A stretch of 58,776 nt of DNA from Anthropogastromicrobium sp050944455 (GTDB lineage Bacteria; Bacillota; Clostridia; Lachnospirales; Lachnospiraceae). Made by a program: the position numbers and the translations under genes. The stretch is taken from NCBI GenBank assembly GCA_050944455.1, contig JBMNRC010000018.1, forward strand, positions 1 to 58,776, written 5' to 3'. Below, piece by piece: positions 1-7,939 of this stretch. The notes beneath the pieces were generated by a model. It was given only the letters and a program-made list of their open reading frames with translations. It was not told where the DNA came from and made no database searches. The first letter of the stretch is position 1, and every line of letters starts with the position of its first letter.

Positions 1-2743
1 CCCCGGTTGAAAGACCAGTGATCGTGTACGGCTCCGTGTCGGAGGATTCCCACTCCAGTTCATCCACAAGGTTCCCGGCCGCGTCAAGGATCTGCAGGTG
101 CGCTCCCGCGAGCGCGCTCTGATCCGCTGCGTCTACCTTCGATACGCTGACACTGGTCTGCTCGTTTTCAACCAGAAGCGTCGTCCCATCGGTACTCAGC
201 GTTCCGTCGTCTGTCAAAATGGTCCCGTTGGTGGAAATCGTAAAGTGGATATCGTCAGCGAGTACATAGCCGGCAGGGGCAGCGGTCTCGTGCACCGTGT
301 ACGTAACCCCGGTTGAAAGACCAGTGATCGTGTACGGCTCCGTGTCGGAGGATTCCCACTCCAGTTCATCCACAAGGTTCCCGGCCGCGTCAAGGATCTG
401 CAGGTGCGCTCCCGCGAGCGCGCTCTGATCCGCCGCGTCTACCTTCGATATGCTGATGCTCGTCAGGTCGTTCTCGACCAGAATTGCTGTACCATCGGTA
501 CTCAGCGTTCCGTCGTCTGTCAAAATGGTCCCGTCTGCGGCTATCGTAAAGTGAACGTCATCCGCGATCGTGTAGCCGTCAGGCACAGAAGTTTCATGCA
601 CCGTGTAGGCAACACCCGTTGAAAGACCAGTGATCGTGTACGGCTCCGTGTCGGAGGATTCCCACTCCAGTTCATCCACAAGGTTCCCGGCCGCGTCAAG
701 GATCTGCAGGTGCGCTCCCGCGAGCAGGCTGCCCGATCCGTCAACCTTCGAAATTTTCACTTCAGTCGGCTTGTTCGTGAACACAAAGCCGTTCTCAGCG
801 TCCCCGGTCCTCACCGATGCGTAGTACTCGTATCCCTCCGGCATGCTCTCGACAATATCATACTCAATCTTCTTGTCGTCGCTGTCATAAGCCGGCAGGC
901 TGTCGAACGTAACCGTGGTTTCCCCTGCCGAAACATCCAGCGTCTGCGTCTGACCGGTGCTCACGTATTCTCCGTCGGAATTCTTCTGCCGAAGGGTGAA
1001 AGTGACGGTCTCCGGGCGGTTGCCGGTGTCGTCTCCGTCGTCCCAGACTTTTGTGGCCTGGACGCTGGTCAGTTTGGTGTTGGTGACCACATAATAAAGC
1101 TCTGATTTGGTTGAACGTTTTTCGTCCAGGACGATTTCTGTCTTGTAACCATACTCTTCGGCACCGTTTTCCAGAAGTAAATATTCTATCTTTCCATAGT
1201 AGTCCGGAGCACTGTCCCACACATATGAATCAAAAACGATTTCATCTTCCCCGAGACTTACATGGATTGTTCCATATTGCCAGGGATAATAACCGTCCGG
1301 GATCTCTTCGGAAGATGCCGACGCGCCTACTCTGAGAGGCGCCGACGCTGCATAGAGTCCAAGAGGCATGTGATAATTCCAATACAGGACAATATCGATG
1401 TTCTCAGGGCGGCCGTCTGTATTCCCTCCGTCAAGCCATTTTTTGGAGACAATTATGTCCACCGCCTGGGAATTGTATACGTTGAAAATATCCGAATAAT
1501 CACCGTAAGAATGAGTTGTCTCATACACATTATCGAGATAGCCTTTAATCTCCGGTTCAACGAGATCATAGTCGATCTCATTGCCCTGATCGTCATAAGC
1601 CGGAAGATCAGAGACGACCAGTTCCTGATAATCGGTATAATATGAGCCCAATGTCTGGTCTACAGTCATGGACACAGTCCTGACCAGTTTATCATACGTA
1701 CCGGTATCGGCGTCCAGATTGGTTACAATATCGAATTCAACGGTTTTCGGCCGTGTCTGTTCAGCATTGGCGTTATCAAACCAATGCTTGCGGATGCGGA
1801 TGGTCCGTTTATTATACTTGTTGTTGACTGTAATGCCTTTTTCATCCGAAACATCATCGGTAAAGCTGACAGCAGCCGGGGAATACTGTACAAGAAAATC
1901 CTCACCCGCATTGGTCTCTACGACCCTGTACAGTACATCCATTGACTGGCCGCTGACAGTTTTTGTCCCGGACAATCCCTCAAAATCAGCCGTCCACGCG
2001 TTGTCTTCTGACAGAATCAGAGTCTCCGCGGTACCGTCCCCATCCACATCATCATTCCAGGTTTCCCCATCGACGCTCCACTGAAGTTTTACCTGGACAT
2101 CAAACATCTGCTCTGGCAGAGTATAATACCAGACTTTGCTTACCTTGAGATCGTAGGTTTCCGGCGCTTCTCTTCTGGGCGCGGCAGGTACGGCGAAAGG
2201 CACAGCTTCCACGGTGTTTTCTTCCGCGGAAGATTCCTCTTCCGGTGTTTCGGAAAGCGCAGATTCCCCTTCCGCTGCCTGTTCTGTCTCCGCAGCAGAA
2301 GTCTCTGGCTCTGTTACTGTCTCCGCGGCTTCTGTCTGCGCCGCGGAGGTCTCCGTTTTCGCTGTCTCCACGGCGGTCTCCGCCTGGGTTTCTGGCTGTG
2401 TTTCCTCTTCCGTAACCGGCGCTTCGGCGGACTGTGACGCGGATGATTCACCTGTATTCTCTGTCTCCTTTACTGTGGAAGCAGGCTCTTCCGCGGCTGC
2501 CGGTGTCTCCGTCGGAGTAACAGCAGTTGAAGTCTCTGCCGCAGGTGTTTCCGCCTCCGAAACCGCTTCGGAAGTCACCGCGGAATCCGTGACTTCGGTC
2601 TCAGTCCCGCTCTCACTCTCCTGCACGGTTTCTTCAGCGATCGCGGGCACCGCCTGTCCCGACAGATATCCCGCCAGGTTCCCGAAAACCATCAGCGCTG
2701 ACAGCACTGACGCCGCCGCCAGTTTTTTGAACTGTTTTCTCAT
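1..2743 (-). CDS. Cna-B/SpaA repeat surface protein (C-terminus beyond window)
   Basis: This is the N-terminal 914 residues of a cell-surface adhesin or pilin-like protein. The ATG at 2743 follows an AGGAGGGG site. Residues 1 to about 37 form a signal peptide (basic start, hydrophobic core, AxA-like region). A low-complexity Glu/Thr/Ser/Ala stalk runs to about residue 195. Next come about four Cna-B-type domains with the family pattern VSKVW or VSKKW...D...RPE...V. The last part is SpaA-like domains in a 102-residue period, each with an ISKVD or VSKVD start and a YTVHET motif whose Glu is the usual isopeptide-catalysing residue. The sorting signal, if present, lies outside the window. Binding target is not predictable. 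A strong promoter and a long structured leader lie upstream. Confidence in the family is high. Confidence 0.92.
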   Translation of the reverse strand, partial: MRKQFKKLAAASVLSALMVFGNLAGYLSGQAVPAIAEETVQESESGTETEVTDSAVTSEAVSEAETPAAETSTAVTPTETPAAAEEPASTVKETENTGESSASQSAEAPVTEEETQPETQAETAVETAKTETSAAQTEAAETVTEPETSAAETEQAAEGESALSETPEEESSAEENTVEAVPFAVPAAPRREAPETYDLKVSKVWYYTLPEQMFDVQVKLQWSVDGETWNDDVDGDGTAETLILSEDNAWTADFEGLSGTKTVSGQSMDVLYRVVETNAGEDFLVQYSPAAVSFTDDVSDEKGITVNNKYNKRTIRIRKHWFDNANAEQTRPKTVEFDIVTNLDADTGTYDKLVRTVSMTVDQTLGSYYTDYQELVVSDLPAYDDQGNEIDYDLVEPEIKGYLDNVYETTHSYGDYSDIFNVYNSQAVDIIVSKKWLDGGNTDGRPENIDIVLYWNYHMPLGLYAASAPLRVGASASSEEIPDGYYPWQYGTIHVSLGEDEIVFDSYVWDSAPDYYGKIEYLLLENGAEEYGYKTEIVLDEKRSTKSELYYVVTNTKLTSVQATKVWDDGDDTGNRPETVTFTLRQKNSDGEYVSTGQTQTLDVSAGETTVTFDSLPAYDSDDKKIEYDIVESMPEGYEYYASVRTGDAENGFVFTNKPTEVKISKVDGSGSLLAGAHLQILDAAGNLVDELEWESSDTEPYTITGLSTGVAYTVHETSVPDGYTIADDVHFTIAADGTILTDDGTLSTDGTAILVENDLTSISISKVDAADQSALAGAHLQILDAAGNLVDELEWESSDTEPYTITGLSTGVTYTVHETAAPAGYVLADDIHFTISTNGTILTDDGTLSTDGTTLLVENEQTSVSVSKVDAADQSALAGAHLQILDAAGNLVDELEWESSDTEPYTITGLSTG
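6..725 (-). repeat. 306-bp coding tandem repeat with a 108-bp invariant core
   Basis: The surface-protein gene contains a 306-bp (102-codon) repeat. A 108-bp core is identical in all three visible copies, at 6-113, 312-419 and 618-725. DNA between the cores has drifted, for example in the residues after the YTVHET motif. Invariant DNA beside diverged DNA suggests recent duplication or gene conversion. The array continues past the left edge, so copy number is unknown. Confidence 0.9.
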
Positions 2744-2760
2744 GTTCCCCTCCTGAACCA

Positions 2761-2797
2761 GAAAAGAAAAATGGATGGCCCGGCAGCCTGCCGGGCC
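2761..2797 (-). terminator. Terminator-like hairpin in the surface-protein leader
   Basis: Perfect 10-bp arms (2777-2786 and 2788-2797) are followed on the RNA by about 6 nt and then a U-rich stretch. The hairpin lies just upstream of the AGGAGGGG site of the surface-protein gene. It could be a conditional (attenuating) terminator. The offset U-tract makes it weaker than the terminator at 3259. Confidence 0.55.
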
Positions 2798-3060
2798 GAC
2801 TGCGGCACGCTGCCTGTACCGCACCCTGATACGTGCTTCATGCGGAGCTTAGCGCGCCGCGCACCCGCACTCTGATATGAGATTCATGCGGAACTCAACG
2901 CACTGCGCAACTGATGAAACGTCTGTATGGCAGCTGCTGTTTTTCCGTTTCTTCTTGATCGTCCGAAAGTTCCCAGGGCAGGAACCCGGATTTTCTCAGG
3001 AATATCAGTATACGGACTGATTCCTGACGGGAAAAGCAGCTGATCAGGGATTTTGTTTAT
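2761..3060 (-). promoter_or_regulatory. Long structured 5' leader of the surface-protein gene
   Basis: About 300 nt separate the predicted transcription start (near 3060) from the surface-protein ATG at 2743. On the RNA strand this leader has two 27-nt elements, at 2891-2865 and 2845-2819. Each has the form CCGCA-N17-TGCGG, with a conserved loop starting TGAA and containing TATCAG. They sit 46 nt apart and match at about 23 of 27 positions. A 10-bp GC-rich hairpin (2797-2777) and a U-rich run (2771-2761) follow, just before the ribosome site. This layout resembles an attenuator. I recognised no named riboswitch class in it. Confidence 0.55.
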
Positions 3061-3066
3061 GAACAT

Positions 3067-3095
3067 ACTATAGCGAAAAACGCGGCTTCTGTCAA
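3067..3095 (-). promoter_or_regulatory. Sigma-A promoter of the surface-protein gene
   Basis: On the minus strand there is a TTGACA box at 3095-3090, a 17-bp spacer and a TATAGT box at 3072-3067. This is a near-consensus vegetative promoter. It lies about 320 bp upstream of the surface-protein start codon, so the transcript has a long leader. Confidence 0.85.
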
Positions 3096-3162
3096 GATAA
3101 TCAAACATTTGGGTTATACTGCGTTTATCCGGCTTATTCAGTATTTTCAGGGACGGATAGCG

Positions 3163-3262
3163 TGAACCGCCCCGTCTGAACGGGCACTTTCAGACGGGGC
3201 GATTCACGCGTATTGATAATAATTTTCAGACAGGGCGATTATGGCATATTGATAAAAATTCC
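3163..3262. repeat. Inverted repeat and 36-bp tandem repeat
   Basis: A 12-bp inverted repeat (3168-3179 with 3190-3201) overlaps a 36-bp direct repeat whose imperfect copies are 3191-3226 and 3227-3262. The second copy runs into the terminator of the oxidoreductase gene. No coding potential is apparent. The role is unknown. Confidence 0.7.
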
Positions 3263-3284
3263 GGCCGGAAACACCCGGCCGGAA
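3252..3284 (-). terminator. Intrinsic terminator of the GH109-like gene
   Basis: Inverted repeat TTCCGGCCGG...CCGGCCGGAA at 3259-3284 is followed on the minus strand by a U-tract (3258-3254). It lies just after the stop codon of the oxidoreductase gene, so it ends that transcription unit. Confidence 0.85.
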
Positions 3285-3289
3285 AGAAT

Positions 3290-4522
3290 TCAACTCTGTT
3301 CTGTTTTGGCAATGTACGGCTGCCAGGGCTTCCGGCTCATCCAACGGCCGCAGGAAAAATCCGGGATGGCGACCGGCGCGCTTCCCAGCGAGATGCTCTG
3401 CTCGGAAAGCGGCGTAATGCTCAGCCAGGCGGCCGCGTCATACACATTGATCGGCACCGGGGCGCGGTCCCGGACGGCGGCAAAGAAATCCTCGAATTCA
3501 AGCCAGTCGATTCCCTCGTGGTCCCCGCGGACCCCTTCCTTCAGATACTGCTTCCAGACCGGGTGATCATACTGTTCATAATACTGATTCACGTTGTCCC
3601 AGTTCTTCTTCCAGCGGAAATCGTCCTTGTTGTCTTTTCCGTCGATAAACAGGCTGTGGTTCTCCTCGACGTACATCGCCCGCGTACCCTGCACGTGGAA
3701 AGAGCGCGAATAGTAGCGCGGCAGTGTGGTGTCCAGCGTGATGGCGATCGTCTCCCCGCCGGCGCAGCGGATCAGCGTGGTCACCACATCACCCTGCCGG
3801 AATTCCATGTGCGAGGCGTCGTATCCGCTTCCCTTGGTCCGCATCAGGTAGTCGTGCAGTCCCGCGCTTTTTGACGCCATGGAGACCAGGCTCGTCATCC
3901 GGTTTCCTCTCCCGATGTTCAGCACGTTCGCGATCGGGCCGAGCTCGTGCGTCGGATAGTTTTCCGCGTTCCGGCTGAGGTAATTCTGGAAACGGTAATG
4001 CCGGTCCTCCCGGCCGAAGGAAACCTCATCGCGCAGATCGTGGCGGTATCCTCCCTCGCAGTGAACCACTTCGCCGAAAATCCCCTGGCGGACCATGTTC
4101 AGAACCATCAGCTCGTCCCGGCCGTAGCAGCAGTTTTCCATCAGCATGCACTCGGTCCCGGTCTCCTCGTAGGTATGGACGAGTTTCCAGCAGTCTTCCA
4201 CGGAGTACGCCCCGCCGACTTCCATGGCCGCGTATTTATGCGCCTTCATGGCTGCGCAGGCGTACGGGATATGCATTTCCCAGCCGGTTGAAATCACAAC
4301 CGCGTCGATATCCGGAATCTCCAGCATCTGATAGTAATCGGAAAATTCCTCCGGCTCGGGCTGGCCGGCTGCCGCGACAAGCGCGGAAGCCGCTTTCCGA
4401 CGGTCTTCATACGCGTCGCACACGGCCAGGACTCTCGCTCCCTGCGGCAGAATGACCTGTTTCAGAAGGCTCATGCCCCGTTTCCCGAGGCCGGCAATCC
4501 CTATCCTGATTTCCTGTCCCAT
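3290..4522 (-). CDS. Gfo/Idh/MocA oxidoreductase, GH109-like
   Basis: A 410-residue protein with an N-terminal Rossmann fold (GIAGLG, residues 8-13) and a C-terminal Gfo/Idh/MocA dehydrogenase domain. Motifs ENCCYGR, VRQGIFGEVVH, EGGYRHDLR and YPTHELGP match the GH109 subgroup, NAD-dependent glycosidases first described as alpha-N-acetylgalactosaminidases. They use NAD(H) transiently in a redox-elimination mechanism. There is no signal peptide, so it is cytoplasmic. The start has an AAGGAG site. It lies 121 bp downstream of the GH120 gene and probably shares its transcript. The actual glycan substrate, or a simple sugar-dehydrogenase role, cannot be settled from sequence. Confidence 0.85.
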   Translation of the reverse strand: MGQEIRIGIAGLGKRGMSLLKQVILPQGARVLAVCDAYEDRRKAASALVAAAGQPEPEEFSDYYQMLEIPDIDAVVISTGWEMHIPYACAAMKAHKYAAMEVGGAYSVEDCWKLVHTYEETGTECMLMENCCYGRDELMVLNMVRQGIFGEVVHCEGGYRHDLRDEVSFGREDRHYRFQNYLSRNAENYPTHELGPIANVLNIGRGNRMTSLVSMASKSAGLHDYLMRTKGSGYDASHMEFRQGDVVTTLIRCAGGETIAITLDTTLPRYYSRSFHVQGTRAMYVEENHSLFIDGKDNKDDFRWKKNWDNVNQYYEQYDHPVWKQYLKEGVRGDHEGIDWLEFEDFFAAVRDRAPVPINVYDAAAWLSITPLSEQSISLGSAPVAIPDFSCGRWMSRKPWQPYIAKTEQS

Positions 4523-4643
4523 TTCCGTTCTCCTTCTACAATAAAATAGGGGATAGATAACCCAACAGCCAGCTTGGCTCTGCGCCCTTCATTACTTTTC
4601 GTCCCGGCGTTTCCTGCAGTAAGAAAAGCTCTGATATTCCGCT

Positions 4644-6668
4644 TTATCGGTCTGATTCCCCGGCCGGTTCTTTCCACACCGGCGCTTCCGCGGCTTCAGG
4701 GTCCGCAAACGGTCCCGGAATCGTAGACGTGCCACGGTGGTTGTCAAAATAATCGCGGTTGAAGATGATCTCCGTCCCATCCGGATTTTCAAATCTCTGT
4801 TCCGGCTCGAATGCCTTCCCCAGGATATCGCTGGTGATGATTCCGTCGCTGCAGTCTTTCAGATATTCAAAGAGATTGGTCTTCAGCCGGTATACGCCGT
4901 TCTCCTCAGCAAAATCAACTTCAGCTTTGACGCTGCCGTCGAACAGGTAGTTTTTCTGTTCTTTTCCGAACGCCTGCGCGCCGTTGAAATACGCGTTTCC
5001 GTTCACCCACACCGGAAGATGCCCGAAGTGCGCGGCCGCCAGTTTGCCCATGTCCGGGCGCGGGCTGTCCATGTCGAACTGCGCGATCCACTCGTCCCAC
5101 GTCGGGAAGATATCCAGGCATCTGGTCCCGGTTACGGCGTTATCCACGCCGTAGCAGTGCTTTGCCGCCTCCTCGTAGTAGCTGACAGGCCATTTCTGGA
5201 TAAAGATGTTGTTGTAGAAGCGGTCGTCGCCGTGAAGGATGGTCATAAAGCCCGCGACTTCGGTCCTGTGGCGGATGTGGTACGGCGTATAGCGCGGCTC
5301 GTTTTTCCCGTTGACGACGCTGTCGACTCCCGCGTTGATGAAGCCGAGCGGCCCGCAGCACAGGTTGTGGACGAATCCGATGCCTTCCGTCGCCATCAGC
5401 AGCGGCATTTTGGACAGCAGGATGTTGTTGTCGATCAGCGTCGGGCCGTGGCCGACCTCCACGAAGATATCCTCCCCGGTTTCCCCGTTCTTCGTCCCTT
5501 CGGGCGCCATGTTGTCATGCAGAAGGTTCTGGGTGATCCTCGTTCCCTGCGCCTCCCAGTCGCACCAGATGCCGATCGGGCAGTGATGGATGTGGTTGCG
5601 GCGCATCACGACGTCGATCGCGGCGTGCAGCTTGATGCCGGCGATCTCCGCGCCGCCGAGGTCCTTCATGTTGTTGATGTGATGGATTTCGTTGTCCTCG
5701 ATCAGGCTGAAGACGCCGCCCATGCGGCCGACGATGCCGTCCTGCCCGCAGTCGTGTATCGTGCAGCGGCGGATGATATGGCTGCCGACTTTTTCCTTCA
5801 GCCAGCCGTGGTACTGCCCGCGGCAGACCGCGTCGCGCTCCATCTGAGTGGGACTCTTGACATGCTTCGTTGTGAAGTAATTGTCATTTTCGGGGTCGTA
5901 ATACCGGCCAAGAGAGATACCTCCGCAGCGGCTTCCGTAGATCTCGCAGTCTTCGATAATCCATCCTTTCGACCAGTGCGGGCCGATCATGCCGTCCTGA
6001 TAAGCGGCCGGCGGCGCCCAGGTGGTCGCGGCCTTGCAGATGACAAATCCGCTGACCGTGATGTACGAGACGCCGGTTTCCTGAGGCATGAAGCATTCCC
6101 GGCGCACATTCATCTCGACATTCTCACGGTTCGGGTCCTTTCCCTGGAAATTGGCGTAAAGAACGGTTTTCCCGTCCTTCTGCTCCGAAAACCACTGGTA
6201 AACCGAATACTGGGGTTCCCAGGATTCGGGTTTCTCCTCCCCTTTGAAACAGTCTTCCAGGCTGTCCGCCTCATACATCATCCGGTCGTTGAGGTAGACG
6301 CTCCCTGTGTGCAGATGGTTCTTGGCGAAATACCAGTCACCGTAGACTTCCGTAGTGTAGGGGTTGTAGCCGCCGAACACGCCGTTGTCGACTTCCGCCG
6401 TCCAGACGCTGCCCTGAACCTTTTTCCAGCCTTTTACCTCTTCCGCGCCGGTGATGACTGCCCCGCGGTACTTTGTGCTGCGGTAGGTGATTCGGGCGTT
6501 CTCCGTTCCCGCGTGAACCGGGTTCACGTACTCGCGGTAAACGCCCGGCGCCACCAGAACCGTATCCCCCGGCATGGCGATCCGCGCCGCGTCATTGATC
6601 CTTCGGAACGGCCGCTCTCTGCTTCCGTCCCCGCCCCTCCCGGCATTGATGTCCACATAGTAAATCAT
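4644..6668 (-). CDS. GH120 family beta-xylosidase-like right-handed beta-helix enzyme
   Basis: A 674-residue protein. The ATG at 6668, preceded by AGGAGGAG, is preferred over a longer frame reaching 6755. It begins with the 'PGDTV.V.PGVYREYV' pattern of beta-helix enzymes and continues with segments typical of GH120, such as GPHWSKGWIIEDC, GRMGGVFS, EIAGIKLHAAIDV and GIWCDWEAQGTR. By comparison with the known family member XylC, Asp370 (in CDW) is the probable nucleophile and Glu404 (in FVEVGHGP) the acid/base. There is no signal peptide, so it would act on imported xylo- or related oligosaccharides. It lies between IMPase and GH109-like genes in a likely operon. Family assignment is from remembered motifs. 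Confidence 0.83.
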   Translation of the reverse strand: MIYYVDINAGRGGDGSRERPFRRINDAARIAMPGDTVLVAPGVYREYVNPVHAGTENARITYRSTKYRGAVITGAEEVKGWKKVQGSVWTAEVDNGVFGGYNPYTTEVYGDWYFAKNHLHTGSVYLNDRMMYEADSLEDCFKGEEKPESWEPQYSVYQWFSEQKDGKTVLYANFQGKDPNRENVEMNVRRECFMPQETGVSYITVSGFVICKAATTWAPPAAYQDGMIGPHWSKGWIIEDCEIYGSRCGGISLGRYYDPENDNYFTTKHVKSPTQMERDAVCRGQYHGWLKEKVGSHIIRRCTIHDCGQDGIVGRMGGVFSLIEDNEIHHINNMKDLGGAEIAGIKLHAAIDVVMRRNHIHHCPIGIWCDWEAQGTRITQNLLHDNMAPEGTKNGETGEDIFVEVGHGPTLIDNNILLSKMPLLMATEGIGFVHNLCCGPLGFINAGVDSVVNGKNEPRYTPYHIRHRTEVAGFMTILHGDDRFYNNIFIQKWPVSYYEEAAKHCYGVDNAVTGTRCLDIFPTWDEWIAQFDMDSPRPDMGKLAAAHFGHLPVWVNGNAYFNGAQAFGKEQKNYLFDGSVKAEVDFAEENGVYRLKTNLFEYLKDCSDGIITSDILGKAFEPEQRFENPDGTEIIFNRDYFDNHRGTSTIPGPFADPEAAEAPVWKEPAGESDR

Positions 6669-6723
6669 AGTTTCTCCTCCTGCTGTATTGTCGTTTATCG
6701 ATAACCCGGCTGTCCGCCGGATT

Positions 6724-6791
6724 TTCTTCTCTATGCTTCCGGTCAGTCTTCTCAATGCTTCCCGTCAGTCTTCTCTATTGCTTCCTGTCAG
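6724..6791. repeat. 22/23-bp tandem repeat, three copies
   Basis: Three imperfect units built on TCTTCTCTATGCTTCCGGTC occur at 6724-6746, 6747-6768 and 6769-6791. The last one includes the stop codon of the inositol-monophosphatase-family gene. The array fills the gap before the GH120 gene. Confidence 0.8.
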
Positions 6792-7555
6792 ATTTCGCCA
6801 TCCGCGCAGCCTGTGGCTATCACCGAGATCCTGCGGTCATAGGTGAGCGGCTTCAGGTCCGCCGTCATCACCCGGCCGCCGGCTTCCCTCACAATCAGCG
6901 CTCCCGCGGCGTAATCCCACGGGCTGAGGCGGAGTTCGCAGAACAGGGCCGCGCGCCCGCAGGCCACCGAACACAGGTCAAGCGCCGCGGATCCGGTCCG
7001 GCGGATATCCACGCACCGGTTAAAGTAAGCGCGGATCATCCGGAAAGTGTCATCCCCGAGTTCTTCGCGGTAATACGGGGCCGTGCCCACCAGCACCAGG
7101 CCGTTCTCGACGGTCCCACCCGATACATGGATGGGTTTGCCGTTCAGCAGGGCGCCCTGCCCTGCCCTGGCCGAGAACAGTTCATCGCGGTAGGGATCGT
7201 AGACGAGCCCCAGAACCGCCTCCCCCTCCGAGAGAACGCCGACGGAAATGCAGCTGTGATTGTACCCGTATAAGAAATTCGACGTGCCGTCAATCGGATC
7301 CACGATGAAAACCATTCCTTTTGTGACGTCTACGGAGGAAGCTTCCTCCTCCCCGACAAAGCCTGCCTCGGGGACTTCCGCGGCAAACCGCTTTTTCAGG
7401 TACTCCTGCACCTTCTTATCGTATGCCGTGACGAAGTTGTCGACGCCGGATTTTTCTTCCACCCCTGCCGCGATATCTCTGGCGGAGAGCATGATTCTGC
7501 CTGCTTCCCGCTCTGCGTCCTCAATGATTTTTCTGATCTCATCAAGACGGTCCAT
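6788..7555 (-). CDS. Inositol monophosphatase family protein
   Basis: A 255-residue protein of the Mg2+-dependent, Li+-sensitive sugar-phosphatase superfamily (IMPase, SuhB, CysQ). Metal-binding motifs are visible: GEEEAS near residues 68-73, DPIDGTSNF at 86-94, and WDYAAGALIVREAGG in the C-terminal part. The ATG at 7555 follows GGGAGG and gives the usual family length; the frame is open further upstream without a good ribosome site. It precedes GH120 and GH109-like genes, so a role in releasing a sugar or inositol phosphate for that pathway is possible. Substrate is not determined by sequence. Confidence 0.88.
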   Translation of the reverse strand: MDRLDEIRKIIEDAEREAGRIMLSARDIAAGVEEKSGVDNFVTAYDKKVQEYLKKRFAAEVPEAGFVGEEEASSVDVTKGMVFIVDPIDGTSNFLYGYNHSCISVGVLSEGEAVLGLVYDPYRDELFSARAGQGALLNGKPIHVSGGTVENGLVLVGTAPYYREELGDDTFRMIRAYFNRCVDIRRTGSAALDLCSVACGRAALFCELRLSPWDYAAGALIVREAGGRVMTADLKPLTYDRRISVIATGCADGEI

Positions 7556-7939
7556 TTCCCGATCCTCCCTCTGTATAACAATCGGCCGGCGGATACGCCG
7601 CACGCCGGACTGACAGTTTTTCCCTGCAGTTTCTTTACTTGTGATAGTACCACTTTCAGGAAAAACGTTCCACCGCGGAATATCAGAATATCTGCCTGAA
7701 CGCCGGCGCGGCCGCGGCCTGTGGCGCATGCCTGCGCTGAAGCGGAAATCCGGCTGTCCCTGCCTTCCCCGGTTATCTTGAAGAAAAGTCCGATCGATGA
7801 TAGAATTTTTCTACTGCGCCTGATGGACAGTCCGCACGGTTTTCACCAGAAGGGATTATCCGTCTTCGCGTATTCTGTCGTTTTCCGCGGCCGGGAACCC
7901 GCCGCGGCTTCTATCTCAGAAAGGAAAGGCAACTCTGAA
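7556..7939. other. Divergent intergenic region, IMPase / pepC
   Basis: This 384-bp gap separates divergent genes. It holds the pepC promoter at 7778-7806. On the minus strand there is a possible extended -10 for the IMPase operon: TACTAT at 7649-7644, preceded by TGG, without a clear -35. The plus-strand pepC frame is open across most of the gap but has no ribosome site until 7921-7929. I see no other gene or RNA. Confidence 0.6.
7778..7806 (+). promoter_or_regulatory. Sigma-A promoter of pepC
   Basis: TTGAAG (7778-7783), 17-bp spacer, TAGAAT (7801-7806). It lies 134 bp upstream of the chosen pepC start and supports that start over the longer open frame beginning at 7721. Confidence 0.75.

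Noticed and set aside
2884..3108. A 74-codon minus-strand frame in the surface-protein leader
   Set aside because: Its start lies upstream of the predicted transcription start, within the promoter, and there is no ribosome site.
4737..6704. A 655-codon plus-strand open frame opposite the GH120 gene; similar long frames at 16986-19031, 31509-33746 and 33743-35884
   Set aside because: They mirror strongly supported minus-strand genes, have Arg/Val/His-rich composition and no family motifs. High-GC codon use makes long antisense frames common.
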